A DNA stretch of 64,000 nt, taken from contig NZ_JABRXE010000011.1 of assembly GCF_018982945.1 (NCBI RefSeq), positions 22,930 through 86,929 on the forward strand. The letters are read 5' to 3'. Positions within the stretch are counted from its first letter, which is position 1, and every line of letters starts with the position of its first letter. Both the position numbers and the translations under genes were made by a program. Below the pieces are notes generated by a model. The model was not told the DNA's origin, ran no database searches, and saw only the letters and a program-made list of their open reading frames with translations. Origin of the DNA: Anaerostipes faecalis. Lineage in GTDB: Bacteria; Bacillota; Clostridia; Lachnospirales; Lachnospiraceae. Of this stretch, positions 16,782-25,862 are shown piece after piece.

Positions 16782-17579
16782 TTAAATTAATCCTAATTTT
16801 TCCAAGGCCTGTGTTATTCCTTCTTCTTTTACAGTTCCTGTTACCATAGATGCCACTTCACCAACAGCATCACTATGACGACCCATTGCAATTCCTGTTC
16901 CAACTGCCTGCATCATTTCCACATCATTATCTGCATCTCCAAATGCATAGCTGTCTTTCTTATCAATACCCAGCTTATTGATCAGTTCTGTAACTGCATC
17001 TCCCTTTGTGACACCTTTTAATGTGATGTCAAAGAAATTCTCTCTTACATGTTTTGCACATTCAAAGTCATTAACAAATTCCTTTTTAAAGTCTTCAAAC
17101 ACATCCTGAGTCTTATAGTTTATTACCAGTTTTGTAATATGATGTTCTTTTTTTCTATATTTCCATGGAGCATACCATCTGTCCGGAAGATTGAATAGTC
17201 GACAGAAATAAGAAAAGAATTCTGCATCATTATGAAGATAATAAGTTACATCCTGTGTATCCATCTGAATAATCGTATCTCTTGGGAAATATTCATCAAT
17301 TACTTTAAACAGTAATTCATCTGGAATAAATATATCACGGATGATTTCGCCTGCTACTTCTGTATAACTTCCATTACAGGTAATTGCACCCTGAAATTTA
17401 TCAATATCAGCTTCCAGAAACCGTTTTGTACGTCCTGAACATAACATTGTTAAATATCCGTTTTCGTCAAGTTTCTTCAGGGATTCAACTGTTTTTGGAG
17501 TTGCTGTCTTAATTCTGTCTACTTCATCAACAGTTGTTCCATCATAATCAAAAAATACAACACCTTTATATTGTTTCAT
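16782..17579 (-). CDS. Cof-type HAD hydrolase
   Basis: 265-residue class IIB HAD phosphatase. Motif I reads FFDYDGTTVDE, motif II LCSGRT, the lysine region GVTKGDAV, and motif IV AFGDADNDVEMM. GTGIAMGRH near the end is typical of Cof proteins. It begins 16 bp after gatB stops, so it may be read through from the gat operon, and it is tightly coupled to the following HAD gene. The physiological phosphate ester is unknown. Confidence 0.9.
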   Translation of the reverse strand: MKQYKGVVFFDYDGTTVDEVDRIKTATPKTVESLKKLDENGYLTMLCSGRTKRFLEADIDKFQGAITCNGSYTEVAGEIIRDIFIPDELLFKVIDEYFPRDTIIQMDTQDVTYYLHNDAEFFSYFCRLFNLPDRWYAPWKYRKKEHHITKLVINYKTQDVFEDFKKEFVNDFECAKHVRENFFDITLKGVTKGDAVTELINKLGIDKKDSYAFGDADNDVEMMQAVGTGIAMGRHSDAVGEVASMVTGTVKEEGITQALEKLGLI

Positions 17580-17595
17580 AATTCCTCTTTTCTTT

Positions 17596-19035
17596 TTAAA
17601 TTGATGCTAATATCTCGTTTAAAATTTTATTTACGATTCCAGGATCTGCTTTTCCTTGTGTTGCTTTCATTGTCTGTCCTACCAGGAATCCGATAGCTTT
17701 TTTCTTTCCTGCCTTATAATCTTCTACAGATTTTGGATTGTTTGCGACAATTTCTTCAATTGTCTTGCGAAGTGCACCTTCGTCATTCATGGATTTTAAT
17801 CCATGTTCTTCTACATAGGCAGCCGGATCTATATTTTCTTTGAAAATCTTTTCAAAAACATCTTTTCCAACTTTTCGATTGATTTCACTCTTCTTGATCA
17901 TTTCAATGAGTTTTGCAAGATTTTCCGGTGCAAATGCCACATCATCAATATCCATTTCTGATTCATTGACAAGACGCATTGTCTCACCCATTAACCAGTT
18001 GGAAACCTCTTTTGGATCTGATCCCAATGCAATGGTTGCTTCAAACAGATCCGCAAGATGTTTTGAACCTGTAATAATATCAATATCATAATCAGGAAGA
18101 TCATACTCTTCTTTGTATCTAACTTTCTTTTCATCACGGAATTCAGGCTGCGCCGCTTTGATCTGTGCAATCCATTCATCACTGATTTCCACAGGAACCA
18201 GATCTGGATCTGGGAAATAACGATAATCCTGTGCATCTTCTTTGGAACGCATAGCATATGATGACCCTTTCGTATCATCCCATCGTCTGGTTTCCTGAAC
18301 AACCTGCTCCCCGGATTCAATCAGATCAATCTGTCGGTTCATTTCCCCTTCAATGGCTCTGCTGATTGCCTTAAAGGAGTTTAAGTTCTTCATTTCCGTA
18401 CGTGTTCCAAATTCCTCGGTACCGGCTTCACGAACAGAAAGGTTAACATCCGCTCTCATGGATCCTTCCTGGAGCTTACAGTCAGACGCACCAAGATACT
18501 GAATGATCAGACGTAATTTTTCAAGATAAGCGATAACCTCATCTGCACTGCGCATATCCGGTTCAGACACGATTTCGATCAATGGCACACCAGAACGGTT
18601 AAAGTCTACTAAAGAATCTCCTGTCCATGGATCATGAATCAGTTTTCCTGCATCTTCTTCCATATGGATTTCATGAATACGGACATCCTTTTTCACTCCA
18701 TCCACTTCAATCTCAACTTTACCATTTCTGCAGATTGGAAGATATAACTGAGAAATCTGATAGTTCTGCGGATTATCAGGATAAAAATAGTTTTTACGGT
18801 CAAATTTACAATTCTGGGTAATATCACAGTTGGTAGCCAGTCCTACTGCTGTAGCATATTCTACAACCTGCTTGTTTAAAACCGGAAGTGAACCTGGCAT
18901 TCCGGTACATACCGGACATGTATGGGTATTTGGTGCACCACCGAACTCTGTACTGCATCCACAGAAAATCTTTGTTTTTGTTGCTAATTCCACATGGACT
19001 TCCAGTCCAATGACTGTCTCATATTGTTTACTCAT
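17596..19035 (-). CDS. gatB: Asp-tRNA(Asn)/Glu-tRNA(Gln) amidotransferase subunit B
   Basis: 479 residues, the expected GatB length. GatB binds misacylated Glu-tRNA(Gln) or Asp-tRNA(Asn), activates the side chain with ATP and receives ammonia from GatA. The start YETVIGLEVHVEL, the CGCSTEFG and HTCPVC zinc cysteines, the metal loop SGVPLIEIVSEPD and the C-terminal YqeY-like tail domain (IGFLVGQTMKATQGKADPG) are all present. The ATG overlaps the gatA stop by one base, so the two are translationally coupled. No glutaminyl-tRNA synthetase is in the window. Confidence 0.98.
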   Translation of the reverse strand: MSKQYETVIGLEVHVELATKTKIFCGCSTEFGGAPNTHTCPVCTGMPGSLPVLNKQVVEYATAVGLATNCDITQNCKFDRKNYFYPDNPQNYQISQLYLPICRNGKVEIEVDGVKKDVRIHEIHMEEDAGKLIHDPWTGDSLVDFNRSGVPLIEIVSEPDMRSADEVIAYLEKLRLIIQYLGASDCKLQEGSMRADVNLSVREAGTEEFGTRTEMKNLNSFKAISRAIEGEMNRQIDLIESGEQVVQETRRWDDTKGSSYAMRSKEDAQDYRYFPDPDLVPVEISDEWIAQIKAAQPEFRDEKKVRYKEEYDLPDYDIDIITGSKHLADLFEATIALGSDPKEVSNWLMGETMRLVNESEMDIDDVAFAPENLAKLIEMIKKSEINRKVGKDVFEKIFKENIDPAAYVEEHGLKSMNDEGALRKTIEEIVANNPKSVEDYKAGKKKAIGFLVGQTMKATQGKADPGIVNKILNEILASI

Positions 19036-20507
19036 TATCTGGCACCTCCTTTTGCAATTTCCGGAGCCTCATATTCTCTGGTCTGTTCAAATGCATAGGC
19101 TGCACGAATTACATTTTTCTCCTTAAAACAGTCTCCGATGATCTGAAGTCCGATTGGCATTCCATGACTGTCTTTTCCGCATGGGAGGGACATTCCCGGA
19201 AGACCTGCCAGATTTACAGAAATTGTATAAATATCTCCTAAATACATCTTGATCGGATCACTTAAACTGTCTCCAAGTTTTGGAGCTGTTGTCGGTGCTA
19301 CCGGTCCTAAAATAACATCATATTTTGCAAAAGCTTTATCAAATTCTTTTTTGATCAGGGCTTTTGTCCTTAGAGCTTTCAGATAATATGCATCATAATA
19401 TCCTGAACTTAATACAAAGGATCCCAGCATGATACGACGTTTTACTTCCGGTCCGAATCCCTCGGAACGAGTCTTTTTGTACATATTATGAAGTCCTTCA
19501 TAATCTTTGGCACGATATCCGTATTTTACTCCGTCGAAACGTGAAAGGTTGGAACTTGCCTCTGCTGATGCAATTACATAATAAGCAGGGATCGCATACT
19601 CTACCAGTCCAAGATCAAATTCTTCTACGATGGCACCTTTTTCTTCTAATTTTTTCGCTGCTGATAATACAGCATCTTTCACTTCAGGATCCAGTCCTTC
19701 TCCAAAATAGTCCTTTGGAATACCGATCTTCATTCCTTTTACATCGTCTACCAGTGCAGATGTAAAATCATATTCATCCAGTTTTACAGAAGTTGAGTCT
19801 TTTGGATCATGAGATGCAATAGCTTCCAGTAATGTAGCACAGTCTGTTACATCTTTCGCAATCGGTCCAATCTGATCCAGAGAAGAACCATATGCAATCA
19901 ATCCATAACGGGAAACTGTTCCGTATGTTGGTTTCATTCCTGTAACACCACAATAGGAAGATGGCTGACGAATAGATCCACCTGTATCAGATCCAAGTGC
20001 CATAAAACATTCATTAGCTGCAACTGCGGCAGCAGATCCTCCTGAAGATCCACCAGGTACCTTATTTAGATCCCATGGATTCTTTGTTACACCATAAGCT
20101 GATGTCTCAGTAGTACTTCCCATGGCAAATTCATCCATATTTGTCTTTCCAAGGAATACCACACCTTCTTTGATCAGATTCTCTATAGCCTGTGCAGAGT
20201 AAGTCGGTACAAAATTTTCCAGGATTTTTGAACTACAGGTAGTCTTATAACCTTTTGTACAGATATTGTCTTTGATTGCCATAGGAACACCGGCTAACGG
20301 ACCTGTATAGGTTCCATCGTCGATTCCTTTCTGAACTTCTTCGGCTCTTTTCAAAGCACTTTCTTCGTCGTATGAAACATAACCATGCACATCCGCATCC
20401 ACGGTTTTGATCTGTTCCAGTACAGCCTTGGTTGCTTCTACAACCGTAATCTCTTTATCTTTAATCTTTTTGCCTAATTCCACGGCAGTTAAATCTAAAA
20501 TACTCAT
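19035..20507 (-). CDS. gatA: Asp-tRNA(Asn)/Glu-tRNA(Gln) amidotransferase subunit A
   Basis: 490-residue amidase-signature protein that releases ammonia from glutamine and channels it to GatB. The catalytic lysine lies in MAIKDNI, the cis-serine and nucleophile region in VPGGSSGGSAAAVAA and GSDTGGSIRQPSS. The length and the C-terminal AYAFEQ segment are normal for GatA. Nine bases separate it from gatC, and it overlaps gatB by one base. Confidence 0.98.
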   Translation of the reverse strand: MSILDLTAVELGKKIKDKEITVVEATKAVLEQIKTVDADVHGYVSYDEESALKRAEEVQKGIDDGTYTGPLAGVPMAIKDNICTKGYKTTCSSKILENFVPTYSAQAIENLIKEGVVFLGKTNMDEFAMGSTTETSAYGVTKNPWDLNKVPGGSSGGSAAAVAANECFMALGSDTGGSIRQPSSYCGVTGMKPTYGTVSRYGLIAYGSSLDQIGPIAKDVTDCATLLEAIASHDPKDSTSVKLDEYDFTSALVDDVKGMKIGIPKDYFGEGLDPEVKDAVLSAAKKLEEKGAIVEEFDLGLVEYAIPAYYVIASAEASSNLSRFDGVKYGYRAKDYEGLHNMYKKTRSEGFGPEVKRRIMLGSFVLSSGYYDAYYLKALRTKALIKKEFDKAFAKYDVILGPVAPTTAPKLGDSLSDPIKMYLGDIYTISVNLAGLPGMSLPCGKDSHGMPIGLQIIGDCFKEKNVIRAAYAFEQTREYEAPEIAKGGAR

Positions 20508-20516
20508 TTCTGCCTC

Positions 20517-20810
20517 CTATACGATTGTCTTCGGTACAACAAAAGAATGATCCTGTTCTTCTGGTGCATTTGCTAAAGTATCTTCGCTTCCGTCTCCATT
20601 TGCCACCACATCTTCACGGAACACATTGTGTACCGGGAATACATGAGACATAGGTTCAACCCCGCTGGTATCTAATTCATTTAACTTATCTACATAATCA
20701 AGCATGCTTTCCATGTCTTTTTTTGCCTGTTCCTTTTCTTCACCGGATAACTCCAGCTTCGCAAGGATTCCAACATATTCGATTGTTGCATCATCAATAT
20801 GGTTTGCCAT
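20517..20810 (-). CDS. gatC: Asp-tRNA(Asn)/Glu-tRNA(Gln) amidotransferase subunit C
   Basis: 97 residues starting MANHIDDATIEYVGILAKLEL, with the typical GatC helix and the DTSGVEPMSHV belt that wraps the GatA-GatB interface and stabilises the complex. First gene of gatCAB; GGAGGAGAAAAC lies directly before the ATG. Confidence 0.96.
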   Translation of the reverse strand: MANHIDDATIEYVGILAKLELSGEEKEQAKKDMESMLDYVDKLNELDTSGVEPMSHVFPVHNVFREDVVANGDGSEDTLANAPEEQDHSFVVPKTIV

Positions 20811-20843
20811 GTTTTCTCCTCCTGATATTTTCTTATGGAATTA

Positions 20844-20871
20844 ATGTTAACATAATTTTTGTATTTTTCAA
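20844..20871 (-). promoter_or_regulatory. Probable promoter of gatCAB
   Basis: Minus strand TTGAAA (20871-20866), 16-base spacer, TAACAT (20849-20844), 34 bp upstream of the gatC start. No T-box-like leader fits in this short distance. Confidence 0.45.
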
Positions 20872-20943
20872 ACAATAACCCTATGGTTTAGAACTTTTTT
20901 CCCCATTATTATGAAAATGGTAGCATACTTTTTCTGTAAATGC

Positions 20944-20968
20944 AAACAAGGAAGCCACTTAGGCTTCC
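20944..20968 (-). terminator. Terminator after the GH32 hydrolase gene
   Basis: Minus strand GGAAGCC (20968-20962), loop TAAGT, GGCTTCC (20956-20950), then TTGTTTGC. The T-run is interrupted, so strength is uncertain. It ends the sucrose PTS operon. Confidence 0.7.
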
Positions 20969-20991
20969 CTGCTTCTGAATAAAATTTAGGA

Positions 20992-22368
20992 TTATTTCTT
21001 TAATACAATTTTGTTTTTTTCTGGAAAAGCCCGAAGGGTCATAACTTCTTCTCCTCCATTGATATATATTTCCAAAAACGTATTATCATAATATAGACTA
21101 AGACTTGAAATGGTGCCTTCTTTTGTCTGTAATCTGCGGACATATCCGTATTCTTCTGAAATCTTATGCAAAAGATTGGTTCTATCTGCTGTGATGTATC
21201 CATTCACAGGATCAATTTCGATAGTCAGGCAGTCTCCATCTTCTCCGATCTGTATGCCGGTACAGGATTCTTTTGTCAGATCCAGATGTAATTTCCATGT
21301 TTTTTCAGAAATCTCCCTGCTTTCGAACTGACTGGAAATTTCCTCCGGAATGGTCTGATATAGTTTCCCATTTTTTACAGATAAAATTCGAGGCATTGTC
21401 AATGCATGAATCCACATGTCTTCCTTTGCATATGGAAGATCCTGGACCCCACATCCAAACCATGCAAACATCATTGGCTGCTTATTCTCACCATAAAATG
21501 CCTGAGGTGCATAGAAATCAAATCCTTTATCGATTTCATCATAGCTTTCAACATGAAATTTCATATTTTCCAGATCAAGTTCCCCAATAAAATACAAACT
21601 GGAAAATTCATTATGATAGCGGTCTCCTTCTGGTTCACGTCCCATAAGAGACAGGAATAATACGTCTTTACCATCCACCTGAATGTAGGAAGGACATTCA
21701 AACATATATCCCATTTCCATACCATCAACATGTACGTCTACTGTTCCCTGGTACTCCCAGTGGAACAGATCCTCGCTTTTGTAAAGAAGAAGTTTTGCTT
21801 CACCGGAAATACTTCCTCCCCCAAGGAACATATAGTAAGCACCATCTTTTTTAAACACAAATGGATCTCTGATTTCCCCAATGAGACCTTCCGGTTTTTC
21901 ATCGATGATAGGGTTACCCTCATATTTATGTAAGGAACCATCTTCCTCCAGCCATGCCATCGCCTGTTTCGGTACTTTTCCCTGTTCAGTCTTATAGTTA
22001 GCTGTATAATACAAATATAATCTGTTATCTGCTTCTATAGAATTTCCGGAATAACATCCATTTTTCTCATATTCCTGATCAGGAATCAGTATTTCATCAG
22101 ACCATTTCCAGTCAGAAAGATTTTCTGAGGACACATGTGCCCAATGTTTCATTCCATGTTCCGGACCAAATGGAAACCACTGATAAAAAACATGGTACTT
22201 TCCTTTGAAATATGCAAGTCCATTTGGATCATTCATGAGTCCGCATGGAGGGTGGATGTGAAATTTCGGATGTCGGGGAGTTTTGCTGCAATACTCCATC
22301 AGCTGACCAATATATTCTTTATGCTCTTTTTTTAATGCTGTATATTTTTCAACTTTTAAAAATTCCAT
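20992..22368 (-). CDS. scrB: GH32 sucrose-6-phosphate hydrolase/beta-fructosidase
   Basis: About 458 residues with the GH32 five-bladed propeller motifs: HPPCGLMNDPNGLAYF (nucleophile Asp), YSGNSI, EIRDPFVF (transition-state Asp) and MFECPSY (acid/base Glu), then a C-terminal beta-sandwich. Because it directly follows a PTS permease, its natural substrate is probably phosphorylated sucrose or another fructoside, giving glucose-6-phosphate and fructose. The ATG at 22368 has GGAG six bases upstream and starts one base after the PTS stop; an ATG five codons earlier inside the PTS gene is less likely. Last gene of the operon. Confidence 0.92.
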   Translation of the reverse strand: MEFLKVEKYTALKKEHKEYIGQLMEYCSKTPRHPKFHIHPPCGLMNDPNGLAYFKGKYHVFYQWFPFGPEHGMKHWAHVSSENLSDWKWSDEILIPDQEYEKNGCYSGNSIEADNRLYLYYTANYKTEQGKVPKQAMAWLEEDGSLHKYEGNPIIDEKPEGLIGEIRDPFVFKKDGAYYMFLGGGSISGEAKLLLYKSEDLFHWEYQGTVDVHVDGMEMGYMFECPSYIQVDGKDVLFLSLMGREPEGDRYHNEFSSLYFIGELDLENMKFHVESYDEIDKGFDFYAPQAFYGENKQPMMFAWFGCGVQDLPYAKEDMWIHALTMPRILSVKNGKLYQTIPEEISSQFESREISEKTWKLHLDLTKESCTGIQIGEDGDCLTIEIDPVNGYITADRTNLLHKISEEYGYVRRLQTKEGTISSLSLYYDNTFLEIYINGGEEVMTLRAFPEKNKIVLKK

Positions 22369-22369
22369 T

Positions 22370-24292
22370 TTATTCTCCAACAATGTCTTTTCCTGCTGTT
22401 ACTTTGATTCCTGATTTAAAGTTCACCGGATTCCGGTTACCTTCATCTGTTTTTACAAATACAACAACCGGATTCAATCCTTTTGCTTCAATTTTAGCTT
22501 TATCAAATGATAATAACTTATCTCCTGCCTTGACTTTATCTCCTACTTTTACAAAGCACTGGAATCCATCTCCATTCATGGATACTGTGTCAATTCCCAC
22601 ATGGATCAAATATGTCATATTATTTTTTACACGAATTCCTACCGCATGATTGGATCCTTCCATTACTGTACAAATTTCACCGTCTGCAGGTGCAATTACT
22701 GTTTCATTTTCCGGGATGATTCCAATACCATCACCTAAAATCTTTTCAGAAAATACTCCATCTTTTATATCTTCAACAGGAATGACTGTTCCATCAACCA
22801 CTGCTTTTACACTAACTTTTGCTGTTTCATCAAGCTCTATAGATTCTGCTTCTTCTGTTTCATCTTCTTCGTCTTCCTCTTCTTCTTTTGGAACACCTTT
22901 TGTTTTATCATAAAGAAGAATAAATACAATTGGAAGTACAAAAGCAATCAGGTTACCAATCACATAAAATATTAATTTATCTGGAACAACCAGTAATAAT
23001 CCAAGAACACCTGTTAATCCCTGTCCAATGGCACGAACACCTGCAAGTTTCATAAATGCTCCACCGAATCCGGCTCCAAGACATGCACATACAAATGGGA
23101 TCACTGAATATTTAAGGTTTACTGCGAAGATTGCCGGTTCAGAAATACCTACTAATGTAGGAACAAAACTTGATACTGCAATATCTCTGTCTTTTGAATG
23201 CTTTTTCGCAAGGAAATACATTCCCATGGCTCCTCCACCCTGTGCAATGATAGACACAGACCAGATTGCCTGAATATAGTTAAATCCTGTTGTAGCAATT
23301 AAGTTAGCTTCGATACCCTGAATTGCCTGATGAGTACCGGTTACTACTAACGGCTGAAGCATAGCTGCAAAGAAAAATGCTCCAAATGCACCTAAACGAT
23401 TATAAAGAATATCAATTAAACCTGCCAGACCATTTCCGATGAGATTACCAACTGGTCCAAATACAGTGAACAATACCACGTTGGCACAAAGAATAGTAAT
23501 TGTTGGTACCAGAACAAATGAAACAACCTGTGGTACATGTTTCTGAGCGATTTTCTCTACTTTAGACATAAACCATGCAGTTAAGATTGCAGGGAAAACT
23601 CCACCCTGATATGCAACTTTTGCAATTGCCAGAGGCCCAAAATTCCAGTACTCTGCCTGAGATGGGTCCAATACAAAGGCATTACGATTCATAAGATTTG
23701 GATGAACCATAACGATACCAACTAAAATACCGAGAATTGGATTTCCGCCAAATCGTTTTACAGCACTGTACATTACCAGAATTGGGAGGTAATCAAAAGT
23801 TGTTGCAATAATAGCCAGGAAATCAGCAATATCAGCAATCAGTTTGCTCTGATCAACTAGGGCACCTTCTAAACCAAACATTCCTTCTGCTGTTAATAAA
23901 GCTTTTACACCAATAATAATCGCTACTGCAACGAATGCAGGAATAATCGGAATAAAGATATCTGAGAAAACTTTGAATACCTGCTGTACTTTTCCCATTT
24001 TGCTGACACCTTCTGCTTTAGCATCAGACTGTGATAATTCTTTGGCACCGGTTAACTCAATAAATGCATCATACACATTGTTTACAGTTCCTGTACCAAA
24101 AATAATCATCAGCTGTCCACTGTTAAAGAGAACTCCTTTAACACCATCAATTTTTTCCAGTTTCTTTCTGTTGTATTTTGTTTCATCATTTAAGATCAAA
24201 CGTAATCTTGTGACACAGTGGGTCGCACCTTTGATGTTTTCCACCCCACCGATCTGATCTACAACCTCTTGTGCAATCTTTTTGTAATCCAC
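22370..24292 (-). CDS. PTS sucrose/beta-glucoside family EIIBCA permease
   Basis: 640-residue fused permease. EIIB lies at residues 1-85 with the phospho-cysteine in GATHCVTRLRL. EIIC has about ten membrane helices (roughly 105-460) with the typical GTHQAIQGIE and ISEPAIFAVN segments. An acidic linker follows, then EIIA at about 500-640 with the phospho-histidine in YLIHVGIDTV. It imports and phosphorylates a disaccharide. The B-C-A order belongs to the glucose superfamily's sucrose/beta-glucoside branch; the two GH32-type neighbours favour sucrose or a fructo-oligosaccharide. Having its own EIIA, it needs only general EI and HPr, which are not in the window. Confidence 0.93.
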   Translation of the reverse strand: MDYKKIAQEVVDQIGGVENIKGATHCVTRLRLILNDETKYNRKKLEKIDGVKGVLFNSGQLMIIFGTGTVNNVYDAFIELTGAKELSQSDAKAEGVSKMGKVQQVFKVFSDIFIPIIPAFVAVAIIIGVKALLTAEGMFGLEGALVDQSKLIADIADFLAIIATTFDYLPILVMYSAVKRFGGNPILGILVGIVMVHPNLMNRNAFVLDPSQAEYWNFGPLAIAKVAYQGGVFPAILTAWFMSKVEKIAQKHVPQVVSFVLVPTITILCANVVLFTVFGPVGNLIGNGLAGLIDILYNRLGAFGAFFFAAMLQPLVVTGTHQAIQGIEANLIATTGFNYIQAIWSVSIIAQGGGAMGMYFLAKKHSKDRDIAVSSFVPTLVGISEPAIFAVNLKYSVIPFVCACLGAGFGGAFMKLAGVRAIGQGLTGVLGLLLVVPDKLIFYVIGNLIAFVLPIVFILLYDKTKGVPKEEEEDEEDETEEAESIELDETAKVSVKAVVDGTVIPVEDIKDGVFSEKILGDGIGIIPENETVIAPADGEICTVMEGSNHAVGIRVKNNMTYLIHVGIDTVSMNGDGFQCFVKVGDKVKAGDKLLSFDKAKIEAKGLNPVVVFVKTDEGNRNPVNFKSGIKVTAGKDIVGE

Positions 24293-24306
24293 TTTCTTTT
24301 CCTTTC

Positions 24307-25701
24307 TTAATCTTTCTTGACTACTTTTGAAAGTTTAGTATTTTCAGTTATTATTTCACCATCTGTTACGGTCAGTGCCAATGCCATTCCAGGTTTCTCA
24401 TAAAATCTCACATTTAATGCAGTTCCATTCACATACAAAGTTGCAATATCATCTTCGATGATTAATTGTACATGATAATCCTGACCGGCTTCAAGTTTTA
24501 CCGGTCTCTCCAGTCCTGTATTAAAGCACTGATACCAAGGATAATTTGGACATTTATCAAAAACAACTTTGTTCTTTCCAACATAAAAACGGAATTCATA
24601 AGATACTCCGGTTTCCATATCTTCATAGAATTTCAAAGAAAATTCTCTTGTTCCTTCTGCAAATTTTAAAGTTGTTTTAAATACAGCTGTTGTCCCTGTA
24701 TCTTCACAAAGAATCTTTTCATCTTTTGTGTCAATCGTTTTCATACAAGGGTTAAATAAATCCTTCCACTCCACAAAAGCTTCCATCATGCTATCTAAAG
24801 GTTTTACCCCTAAAGTCCCATCTTCTCTTTGGAATACTTCATGTGGTACGAAGGTTCCTCCCCATAAATATGAATTTTTATCCTGCTGACCATCTTTTGT
24901 TGGAACCCATCCAAATAATACTCTGCGTTTTCCATCAAAAGCTGTTCTTCCTGCATAATAAGCTCTTCCATCAAAAGCATCATCTGTCGTTGCAGTCCAT
25001 GGCCCGTATAAATCCCTGCTCATGCGATAATGAATTTTATTCTCATCACTATACTCAGAAAATACCAAATACCACCAGTCTCCCATTTTAAACAGTTCCG
25101 GCATTTCAAACATAGTGTAGATTCCAGGTGACCAAAAGTCTCCTTTGAATTCCCATGTTTTCAGATCTTTTGATGTGAAATGAACCAGACGTCCTGTCTG
25201 CTTTCTCTTGTCTTCACCTTTCCTTGCTCCAAGAATCAAAAGATATTCTTCTCTTTCGTCATCCCATATGACAAATGGATCTCTCCAGTTTCGCTTATCA
25301 TATCCTTCCTGCGGTGGAATTTCTAAAGCTTCTTTTGATTTCTCCCATGAGATTCCATCAGAGCTGGTTGCGTGAAGCAATGTTTGTGATGTCTTTCCTG
25401 CTTTTAAGAATTCTCTGTTATATCCTGTATAAAATGCATGAAAACATCCCTCTGCTTCAAAAACACTTCCTGCATAAATAAACTGGTCTGCCTCCTGGTC
25501 TGTTCCTCGTTTTAGGCTTTCTCCGTAATCTTTATAATTTACGAAATTTTCTGTTGTTGCCAGTGACCACCCAAACGGCTCTCCGAATGGACCCGGATTT
25601 CTTGTATCACGTTGATGATATATATAAAATCTACCATCTTTGCCATACGGCATGATATCACCCACCCAAATTCCATTTGGCTGATAATACAATTTATACA
25701 T
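24307..25701 (-). CDS. Divergent GH32-type fructosidase-like protein
   Basis: 464 residues with the GH32/GH68 propeller but altered motifs. In place of the usual WMNDPNG the start reads NGIWVGDIMPYGKDG, keeping one aspartate. WRDPFVI (RDP motif) and MFEMPELF (acid/base Glu, with M for C) follow. The C-terminal part is a beta-sandwich (from about residue 330) like those found in GH32 relatives with a DUF4975-type module. It is the first gene of the PTS operon, 14 bp before the permease. The partner ScrB-like protein has canonical motifs, so the two probably cleave different linkages. Exact substrate unknown; sucrose isomers, kestose or fructose dianhydrides are possibilities, not conclusions. 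Confidence 0.8.
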   Translation of the reverse strand: MYKLYYQPNGIWVGDIMPYGKDGRFYIYHQRDTRNPGPFGEPFGWSLATTENFVNYKDYGESLKRGTDQEADQFIYAGSVFEAEGCFHAFYTGYNREFLKAGKTSQTLLHATSSDGISWEKSKEALEIPPQEGYDKRNWRDPFVIWDDEREEYLLILGARKGEDKRKQTGRLVHFTSKDLKTWEFKGDFWSPGIYTMFEMPELFKMGDWWYLVFSEYSDENKIHYRMSRDLYGPWTATTDDAFDGRAYYAGRTAFDGKRRVLFGWVPTKDGQQDKNSYLWGGTFVPHEVFQREDGTLGVKPLDSMMEAFVEWKDLFNPCMKTIDTKDEKILCEDTGTTAVFKTTLKFAEGTREFSLKFYEDMETGVSYEFRFYVGKNKVVFDKCPNYPWYQCFNTGLERPVKLEAGQDYHVQLIIEDDIATLYVNGTALNVRFYEKPGMALALTVTDGEIITENTKLSKVVKKD

Positions 25702-25735
25702 AGTCTTCTCCTTTCCTTGTTTCCTTGATGTCCTT

Positions 25736-25773
25736 ATTATATGTCAACCGTTTTCATATGTCAATCGTTTTCG
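25736..25773 (-). promoter_or_regulatory. Consensus promoter overlapped by two LacI-type operators
   Basis: Minus strand TTGACA (25764-25759), exactly 17 bases, TATAAT (25741-25736): a near-ideal sigma-A promoter 34 bp upstream of the first PTS-operon gene. Two copies of GAAAACGRTTGACA lie at 25773-25759 and 25756-25742, 17 bp apart. One covers the -35 and the other fills the spacer. The central AACG/RTT is typical of LacI-family operators, so the neighbouring LacI protein is the likely repressor. Confidence 0.85.
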
Positions 25774-25819
25774 TAACGTCATTTTGACCAAACTATCATA
25801 GGTTTTTTTGTAAAAAAAG

Positions 25820-25856
25820 TACAAAAAAGGGAGAAATCTTAACTATTCCTCCCTTT
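25820..25856 (-). terminator. Terminator after LacI gene
   Basis: Minus strand AAAGGGAGGAA (25856-25846) pairs with TTTCTCCCTTT (25836-25826), 11 bp with one G-U, followed by TTTGTACTTTTTTT. It insulates the sugar operon promoter from the long upstream operon. Confidence 0.88.
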
Positions 25857-25862
25857 CATTTC

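Noticed and set aside
22650-22913. Serine-rich plus-strand frame
   Set aside because: Antisense to the acidic linker of the PTS permease, which creates runs of serine codons.
25742-25773. CcpA cre site
   Set aside because: The repeats are 15-mers whose ends do not fit the 14-bp cre spacing; they fit a local LacI-type operator better.
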